Assembly (NCBI GenBank): GCA_902406105.1
Contig: CABPCP010000020.1
Location: forward strand, 1-46,779
Length of the DNA stretch: 46,779 bases
Direction: 5' to 3'
Source of the DNA: an uncultured Mordavella sp.
GTDB lineage: Bacteria > Bacillota > Clostridia > Lachnospirales > Lachnospiraceae
Every line of letters begins with the position of its first letter. Positions within the stretch are counted from its first letter, which is position 1. Shown piece by piece: positions 42,088-46,779 of this stretch. The notes beneath the pieces were generated by a model. It searched no databases. It saw only the letters and a program-made list of their open reading frames with translations, and was not told where the DNA came from. A program made the position numbers and the translations under genes.

Positions 42088-42516
42088 ATGGAAACAGGGA
42101 AGATGATCAACCGGATTTCCAACCGTCTGCGGCGCAGATCCCAGAAAGCACAGGAAACAATAGGGATCACCGGAGCAAAAGGGAATATCCTGGACTATAT
42201 CCTGATCGAGAGCGAGAAGCGCAGCGTCTATCAGAAAGACATAGAAAAAGAGTTTGACTTAAGGCCTTCCACGGCGACAGAAGTATTGAAGAATCTGGAA
42301 AAGGAAGAGCTGATCGTCCGGGTGCCCGACAAGCAGGACGGGCGGTATAAAAAGATCGTATTTACAAAAAAAGCGGAAGAGATCCGCAGCGTACTAAGAA
42401 GAGAGATCCAACGTTCTGAAAGTATCCTGCTTAGGGGGATCACTGGGGAAGAGCAGGATATCTTTATGAAGATTACGAAAAAAATGCTGGAAAATCTGGA
42501 ACAGGAGGAATTGTAA
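42088..42516 (+). CDS. MarR family transcriptional regulator
   Basis: Encodes 142 residues. Winged helix with SVYQKDIEKEFDLRPSTATE, VLKNLEKEELIVRVPDKQDG and RYKKIVFTKKAEEIRSVLRR, the typical MarR DNA-binding core. AGAAGGAG is 6-7 nt upstream. It is 1 bp before a MATE gene and almost certainly regulates it; such pairs respond to drugs or phenolic compounds. An operator could be in the 46-nt leader, but none stands out. Confidence 0.92.
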   Translation: METGKMINRISNRLRRRSQKAQETIGITGAKGNILDYILIESEKRSVYQKDIEKEFDLRPSTATEVLKNLEKEELIVRVPDKQDGRYKKIVFTKKAEEIRSVLRREIQRSESILLRGITGEEQDIFMKITKKMLENLEQEEL

Positions 42517-42517
42517 T

Positions 42518-43861
42518 ATGGATGAACATGAATTGATGGGAGAGCTGAAGATTTCCAAAGCGGTCATGAAGATGGCGGTGCCCAGTGTGATCAGCAGTCT
42601 GGTGACGGTGGTCTATAATATGGCGGACACCTTTTTCGTAGGACAGACGGGGGATCCGCTCCAGGTGGCGGCGGTCAGTCTGACGAACCCGATCTTTATC
42701 CTTCTGATGGCGTTCGCCAATATGCTGGGAATGGGCGGAAGCGCGGTACTGTCTGTGGCGCTGGGAGCGAAAGATGAGAAAAGGGCGAAGAACGCTGCGG
42801 CTTTTGTGACCTATGCGTCTCTGTTTCTGGGCATCCTTGCGGCGGCAGTCATGATTCTTTTCATGGACCCGATCCTGACATTGTTTGGAGCCAACGTGGA
42901 AACTTATGAATTTGCCAGAGGCTATACCTTCCATATCTCATATGGAGCTCCATTTATCATCTGGTCGGCGGCGGCAAGCTTTATCGTCCGGGCGGAAGGC
43001 GCAAGTAAAGAAGCCATGGTGGGAAGCATGATCGGAACCATCGCGAATATCGTGCTGGACCCCATCTTCATTTCTGTGCTGGATCAGGGAACAGCCGGGG
43101 CAGCCATTGCGACTACCATTGGGAATGTGCTGGCAAGCGTTTATTACCTGTGGTATTTCCTGAAGAAAAGCCGGGTGCTTTCCATCCGATGGAGAGACTT
43201 TACGGTCAGACAGGGCATCCTGACCAAGACCTGTTCCTCCGGTCTTCCCACAGCAATCTTTTCCGCGCTGATGAGCGTGTCCACCATTGTGCTGAACCAG
43301 CTTCTGGTGGTCTATGGCAATGATCCGGTGGCTGCTATCGGCATCGTGTTTAAGGCAAATATGTTCATTACATTTCTCCAAATGGGCCTGGCCAATGGAG
43401 TACAGCCCCTTCTGGGATACAATTATGGTTCCGGCAATATTAAGCGGTTCCGGGGTGTGGAATCCTATACCAAGAAATGCTGCCTGGCGGCAGGTGTGGC
43501 CGCAACAGTATTGTATTTTGTATTCCGGGAGCCGATCATCCGTCTGTTTATCAGTGATGAGGAAGTGATCGCTTACGGTGTGGAGATGCTGGTGGCCTAT
43601 ATGCTGTCCGGTCCGGTGATCGGGATACTTTTTGTGAATATGAACTGTATGCAGTCGGTGGGCCATGCCTTTCCGGCCACGGTGCTGTCCGTGCTGAGAC
43701 AGGGGATCCTGCTGATTCCGCTGCTGTATCTTCTGCGGGCGCTGTTTGGCCTGGAAGGCGTGATCCTTGGACAGTCTCTGACAGACTATATCGCCATCAT
43801 CCTGTCGGTATTTATGTGGCGGAGAATCCGTGGAACACTGAGCGATAGAACAAATCCGTGA
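42518..43861 (+). CDS. MATE family efflux transporter
   Basis: Encodes 447 residues with about 12 membrane helices and the duplicated MATE fold. The first half has MAVPSVISSLVTVVYNMADT and FVGQTGDPLQVAAVSLTNPI; the second half has GLANGVQPLLGYNYGSGNIK. It is expected to exchange Na+ or H+ for drugs or metabolites. AGGAGG precedes the ATG by 8 nt. The 3' end overlaps the decayed minus-strand tetR by about 50 bp. Substrates are unknown. Confidence 0.94.
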   Translation: MDEHELMGELKISKAVMKMAVPSVISSLVTVVYNMADTFFVGQTGDPLQVAAVSLTNPIFILLMAFANMLGMGGSAVLSVALGAKDEKRAKNAAAFVTYASLFLGILAAAVMILFMDPILTLFGANVETYEFARGYTFHISYGAPFIIWSAAASFIVRAEGASKEAMVGSMIGTIANIVLDPIFISVLDQGTAGAAIATTIGNVLASVYYLWYFLKKSRVLSIRWRDFTVRQGILTKTCSSGLPTAIFSALMSVSTIVLNQLLVVYGNDPVAAIGIVFKANMFITFLQMGLANGVQPLLGYNYGSGNIKRFRGVESYTKKCCLAAGVAATVLYFVFREPIIRLFISDEEVIAYGVEMLVAYMLSGPVIGILFVNMNCMQSVGHAFPATVLSVLRQGILLIPLLYLLRALFGLEGVILGQSLTDYIAIILSVFMWRRIRGTLSDRTNP

Positions 43862-44050
43862 TCTCGTCAATGCTTTCTTTTTTCCCGCTTTTCAGCCACA
43901 TAAGCGCGGTGTTGTACAGAGCTCCTATGTAGATGTATAAACGGTATCTTTCAATAGAAGTGCTGGGCATAGATTTTCTTCCAGCAAGCGGAATAAGGCT
44001 TCAGATATGCTTTTTTTAACCCGCATATTGGCTTCTTTTCGTTTATCCAT
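43812..44050 (-). pseudogene. Decayed TetR-family regulator
   Basis: The minus strand begins at an ATG (44050) with a strong CAGGAGGG site and reads MDKRKEANMRVKKSISEALF, a TetR N-terminus, for 41 codons to a TAG at 43927-43925. In another frame the sequence continues ERYRLYIYIGALYNTALMWL then KSGKKESIDEITDLFYRS, which is the end of a DhaS-like TetR C-terminal domain, stopping at 43812. Most of the helix-turn-helix and ligand domain is deleted, and the two parts are out of frame. The tail overlaps the MATE 3' end. The loss probably frees the nitroreductase gene. Confidence 0.75.
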
Positions 44051-44104
44051 AGATGCCCTCCTGAATAATATGAAACATTTTCTATGGTTTTGTATCAGTT
44101 GATT

Positions 44105-44146
44105 CCGTTGTAACGGTTTTGTTAATGTGATACGATTATCTCACAT
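44105..44146 (+). promoter_or_regulatory. Promoter with two dyads for the nitroreductase
   Basis: TTGTAA (44108-44113), a 17-bp spacer and TACGAT (44131-44136) preceded by TGA. CCGTT-GT-AACGG (44105-44116) overlaps the -35 and ATGTGA-N10-TCACAT (44125-44146) overlaps the -10. These look like repressor sites facing the decayed divergent tetR. Confidence 0.55.
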
Positions 44147-44202
44147 TCTACTTTGAGAAAATAGTTTTTGTCAACTTTTGTTTGAAGGATGGAGGAATAA
44201 GG

Positions 44203-44874
44203 ATGGAGATCATGGAAGCAATGAAACAGCGCCATAGTGTGCGGCAGTATACAGATCAGCGGATAGAAAAAGAGGCGGCAGAGAAACTTCAGCGGGAGAT
44301 AGATGCCTGCAATAAAGAGAGCGGCCTTCACATCCAACTGGTCACAGATGAACCGAAAGCGTTTGACGGTTTTATGGCACATTATGGTAAGTTCAGCGGA
44401 GTGAAGAATTATATTGCCCTGATTGGAAAGAAAGGGCCGAAATTAGAAGAAACCTGCGGATATTATGGAGAAAGGCTAGTTCTGCTGGAGCAGCGGCTTG
44501 GAATGAATTCCTGCTGGGCAGCAATGACCTACAGCAAGATCAAGGGGGCTTATGAAGTGAAAGCCGGAGAAAAGCTGTGCTGTGTCATTTCCATTGGGTA
44601 TGGTGTAAACCAGGGAGTTTCCCATAAGGTAAAGAAAGTGGAAGAACTCTGTCAGGTAAACGGCCAGATGCCCCAGTGGTTCCGGGCGGGAGTAGAAGCG
44701 GCCCAGCTTGCGCCTACGGCCATGAACCAGCAGAAGTTCTATTTTGTGCTTAAGGAAGATCAGGTGGCGGCCAAAACAAAGGCCGGTTTCTATACAAAAG
44801 TGGATCTTGGAATCGCAAAATATCATTTTGAGATAGGCGCAGGCGTGGGAAATGACTGGAAATGGGCTCAGTGA
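44203..44874 (+). CDS. Nitroreductase family protein (TM1586-type)
   Basis: Encodes 223 residues. The start EIMEAMKQRHSVRQYTDQRI is the common nitroreductase N-terminus (FMN-phosphate-binding Arg/Ser), and NSCWAAMTYSKIKGAYEVKA plus AGVEAAQLAPTAMNQQKFYF fit the putative TM nitroreductase branch (PF14512). Flavin-dependent NAD(P)H reduction of nitro-aromatics or quinones is expected; the natural substrate is unknown. ATG 44203 has GGAGGA 6 nt upstream; TTG 44182 is rejected. It is downstream of dyad-marked promoter sequence and divergent to a decayed tetR. Confidence 0.88.
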   Translation: MEIMEAMKQRHSVRQYTDQRIEKEAAEKLQREIDACNKESGLHIQLVTDEPKAFDGFMAHYGKFSGVKNYIALIGKKGPKLEETCGYYGERLVLLEQRLGMNSCWAAMTYSKIKGAYEVKAGEKLCCVISIGYGVNQGVSHKVKKVEELCQVNGQMPQWFRAGVEAAQLAPTAMNQQKFYFVLKEDQVAAKTKAGFYTKVDLGIAKYHFEIGAGVGNDWKWAQ

Positions 44875-45014
44875 TCGGAGAACCGTGGATTTGGCATTTA
44901 CCCTGGGGTTTCTACTGGATAACAAATGGATAATTCCATATGCTGTTTCTTTCGGATATACTAGCAACAGAGGAAAGGTTAGGATCAGGAAGTCTGAAAG
45001 GAGCAGTGATATTT

Positions 45015-45470
45015 ATGAAAGGAAAGAAACTGATGGCAATGATGACGGCATGCGTGTTGGCGGCAGGTATGCTGGCTGGCTGCGGTTCTGATACGCAGAG
45101 CAGCCAGGAGGACAGTCAGGAACAGACGGCCCAGGAAGAACCCCAGGATGAGGCGGAAGATACATCTGATGCTGCTGCCGGATCTGGAAATGTGCTGGTG
45201 GTTTATTATTCCGCTACTGGTAATACAGAGGAGGCGGCCAATATGATCGCGGATGCGGCAGGAGGCGACCTTTTTGAACTGGAGCCGGCAGATCCATACA
45301 CGGACGAAGATCTGGACTGGACTAACGATGACAGCCGAGTGACCCAGGAATACGAGAATGAGGATCAAAGAGATGTGGAACTGGTTTCTACAACGGTGGA
45401 TAACTGGGATTCTTATGACACAGTGTTTATCGGATATCCTAAAATACAGTATGGTTTTTTGAGTGTATAG
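45015..45470 (+). CDS. Truncated flavodoxin-domain lipoprotein (first of two)
   Basis: Encodes 151 residues. A lipoprotein signal ends LAAGMLAGC, followed by an acidic Gln/Glu-rich linker and a flavodoxin half-domain: NVLVVYYSATGNTEEAANMI (the phosphate-binding loop for FMN), LFELEPADPYTDEDLDW and YDTVFIGYPK. In complete members of the family GYP is followed by WW and about 70 more residues; here the frame ends after IQYGFLSV. So only the N-terminal half of the flavin fold remains. It is not clear whether the product folds or is a remnant. AAAGGAG is 11 nt before the ATG. Confidence 0.7.
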   Translation: MKGKKLMAMMTACVLAAGMLAGCGSDTQSSQEDSQEQTAQEEPQDEAEDTSDAAAGSGNVLVVYYSATGNTEEAANMIADAAGGDLFELEPADPYTDEDLDWTNDDSRVTQEYENEDQRDVELVSTTVDNWDSYDTVFIGYPKIQYGFLSV

Positions 45471-45581
45471 CGTGTATTGAGTAGCATTTTTAAGGGTGGA
45501 AAGAACTGTGTACACAGAGAAAGAGAAGATTTGTGTATTACGTTGAGTATAGATCATATTAGATGAAGGAGGTCATTCCCT

Positions 45582-46073
45582 ATGAGAAAACGTGGATTTA
45601 TATTGATGACAGTGTGTATTCTGATAGTCGGTATGTTGGCTGGATGCGGGGCCGGGAGCGGACAAGATGAAAGCCAGACACAGTCAAATACAGGGGCGGC
45701 ATCGGAGAACGAATCCAGTGCAGCTACAACAGAAGAAGATAGCGCCGAAGTAAGCAGCGAGGCAGAGACAGATGGCGATGGAACCCAAGGGAAAACCCTT
45801 GTCGTGTATTTTTCAGCTACCGGAAATACAGAGCGTGTAGCTGAAGTCATTGCTGATACAACAGACGGAGAATTGTTCGAGTTGGAGCCGGTTGATCCCT
45901 ATACCGATGAGGATTTGAATTATAACGATGATAACAGCCGGGTATCCCAGGAGTATGCTGATGAAAGCCTGCGGAATGTGGAGTTGGTGGCTGACACTGT
46001 AGATGACTGGCAGGATGTGGAAAGAATCTATATCGGTTACCCTAAAATGGAGCAGGGTTATATCTGTGTATAG
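45582..46073 (+). CDS. Truncated flavodoxin-domain lipoprotein (second of two)
   Basis: Encodes 163 residues with the same plan: lipobox VGMLAGC, a long acidic linker, TLVVYFSATGNTERVAEVIA, LFELEPVDPYTDEDLNYNDD and RIYIGYPK, then the tail MEQGYICV and stop. The DNA coding the flavodoxin part differs widely from copy 1, yet both stop eight residues beyond GYPK. GAAGGAGG is 8 nt before the ATG. The ending and the bases after it (TGTGTATAGCG) are also shared. It may be a cell-surface FMN or redox protein that has lost its second half. Confidence 0.7.
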   Translation: MRKRGFILMTVCILIVGMLAGCGAGSGQDESQTQSNTGAASENESSAATTEEDSAEVSSEAETDGDGTQGKTLVVYFSATGNTERVAEVIADTTDGELFELEPVDPYTDEDLNYNDDNSRVSQEYADESLRNVELVADTVDDWQDVERIYIGYPKMEQGYICV

Positions 46074-46156
46074 CGGTGTATTGCGTGGAGGAAGGAGGGC
46101 GAATAGGTACAGGAAACACAACAGAAAGAAAAAGTGTGTATAGAGTAAGGTAGGAA

Positions 46157-46182
46157 CGACCATGAGAGTGGTCGCTTTTTTT
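46157..46182 (+). terminator. Terminator before the integrative-element genes
   Basis: CGACCA (46157-46162), loop TGAGAG, TGGTCG (46169-46174), then seven T at 46176-46182. Confidence 0.85.
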
Positions 46183-46233
46183 ATGGGAAAAATCCCCCTA
46201 TCCTACAAGCTATAAGGAAAGGAGGTCATATCC

Positions 46234-46595
46234 ATGAACACCAAGATCTGCTATCTATATCGGGATGCAGGTAACTATAAGGTTCATAATGAGTGCGTTA
46301 TCCAGGGGGAATTATCCAAGGAGCAAATCCAAAGCATTCTTGATTGCTGTGACATGGGGAATATTTTATCCCAAGACAGGTCGGGATGCCGGAAAGGAGA
46401 TTCGATGAGTATGATACCGAGGTCGATCATTGCTGGTTTGAAATCAGCGAAGATGGGTTTGAGCGCACAAATCAGCCTGCGAATATTCCTTTAACGCCCA
46501 GACAGCTTGTGGAGAACTTTGCCCTTCGTAAAGATAATTGGGATGACACGGAGTGTATGGATTCAGAAAATAGTGATTTAGGAATGGAGATGTAG
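46234..46595 (+). pseudogene. Frameshifted conserved protein of mobile-element type
   Basis: Frame 1 gives MNTKICYLYRDAGNYKVHNE and later ILDCCDMGN, then runs off. The frame in step with ATG 46386 continues EYFIPRQVGMPERRFDEYDT, HCWFEISEDGFERTNQPANI and LTPRQLVENFALRKDNWDD. Joined, they form one protein of about 120 residues familiar from Firmicute conjugative elements. A missing G in the run GGGG at 46356-46359 would restore the frame (DMGEYFIP). Either a real frameshift or a base-calling error in a homopolymer. GGAGG lies 8 nt before the ATG. Function is unknown. Confidence 0.75.
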
Positions 46596-46598
46596 CTG

Positions 46599-46779
46599 AT
46601 GAATGAATGGGAACGCCTGCACCAGCAGGCCAAACGGTACCAGACAGAGTATCCTCCCGGTACCCGGATCATGTTACTGAGCATGGGCAGAGATCCGAAT
46701 CCTGTCGAGGATCAGACAAGAGGTACTGTCAAAGTAGTGGATGATATCGGAACACTGCACTGCTCGTTTGACAATGGAA
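46599..46779 (+). CDS. DUF4314 domain protein, 3' end outside the window
   Basis: Only the first 60 residues are visible: MNEWERLHQQAKRYQTEYPP then GTRIMLLSMGRDPNP and RGTVKVVDDIGTLHCSFDNG. The YPPGTRI...RGTVxxVDDIGxxHxxxDNG pattern is DUF4314, a small SH3-like domain protein common in integrative and conjugative elements of Clostridia. It begins 3 nt after the frameshifted gene, so they form one transcript. It marks entry into a mobile element to the right of the window. Confidence 0.82.
   Translation, partial: MNEWERLHQQAKRYQTEYPPGTRIMLLSMGRDPNPVEDQTRGTVKVVDDIGTLHCSFDNG

Noticed and set aside
42938..43870. 310-codon minus-strand ORF opposite the MATE gene
   Set aside because: Composition is His/Gln-rich shadow coding of the MATE gene, there is no ribosome site, and the MATE reading is clear.
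44852..45014. Gene between nitroreductase and first flavodoxin
   Set aside because: The open frame there overlaps both neighbours out of frame and shows no conserved motif. The gap holds a weak TTCCAT-17-TATACT (44934-44962) that may be the promoter of the flavodoxin gene.

Overview
The window looks like the chromosome of a strictly anaerobic, low-to-mid GC Firmicute, most likely a gut Lachnospiraceae (Clostridia). The evidence is the two-subunit glycine decarboxylase, ferredoxin-dependent indolepyruvate oxidoreductase, AGGAGG-type ribosome binding sites, a Firmicute T-box, and many Clostridia-type regulators. The genus cannot be fixed from the sequence alone. Almost all genes are on the + strand. 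No rRNA, tRNA, CRISPR array or transposase was seen.

Left part (1-12203). A 5'-truncated ATP-NAD kinase-like gene is followed by gcvPA-gcvPB with a flavin-reductase-like gene and a yjbQ gene, then a class II Fic protein. After a large multi-branched palindromic element comes an aromatic 2-oxoacid cluster: paaK, iorA, iorB, a 53-residue four-cysteine protein, an ACT protein, a second paaK and a second ACT protein. Together these suit oxidation of aryl-pyruvates (from Trp, Phe, Tyr) to aryl-acetyl-CoA and arylacetates.

Middle (12204-34016). secG-rnr-smpB is followed by an XRE regulator/DUF3169 pair whose promoter is embedded in three copies of an inverted repeat. Next come xpt (minus strand) with divergent yihY and a soluble P-type-ATPase-like HAD protein, an orphan minus-strand gene, a regulated polyamine transporter operon (XRE-cupin, potABCD) that runs into a GNAT/membrane fusion and a ThiT-like gene, the T-box-controlled pheS-pheT, then sppA, an RDD membrane protein with a repeated proline-rich tail, and queA.

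Right part (34017-46779). A TetR gene precedes a divergent pair: an intact radical SAM enzyme followed by an FtsH-type protease on the + strand, and on the minus strand a full-length relative of the same radical SAM enzyme that has lost every cluster cysteine. Further right are a metal-resistance island (ArsR, free HMA protein, P1B-ATPase), a MarR-MATE pair, a decayed tetR next to a nitroreductase, and two tandem flavodoxin lipoproteins truncated at the same point. The window ends in what looks like the left edge of an integrative element, with a frameshifted conserved gene and a DUF4314 gene.

The strongest candidate for something undescribed is the radical SAM / cysteine-less radical SAM / FtsH locus (34042-39079). 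Next are the dispersed palindrome found at two places (17371-17437 and 28723-28789) and the paired truncated flavodoxins.
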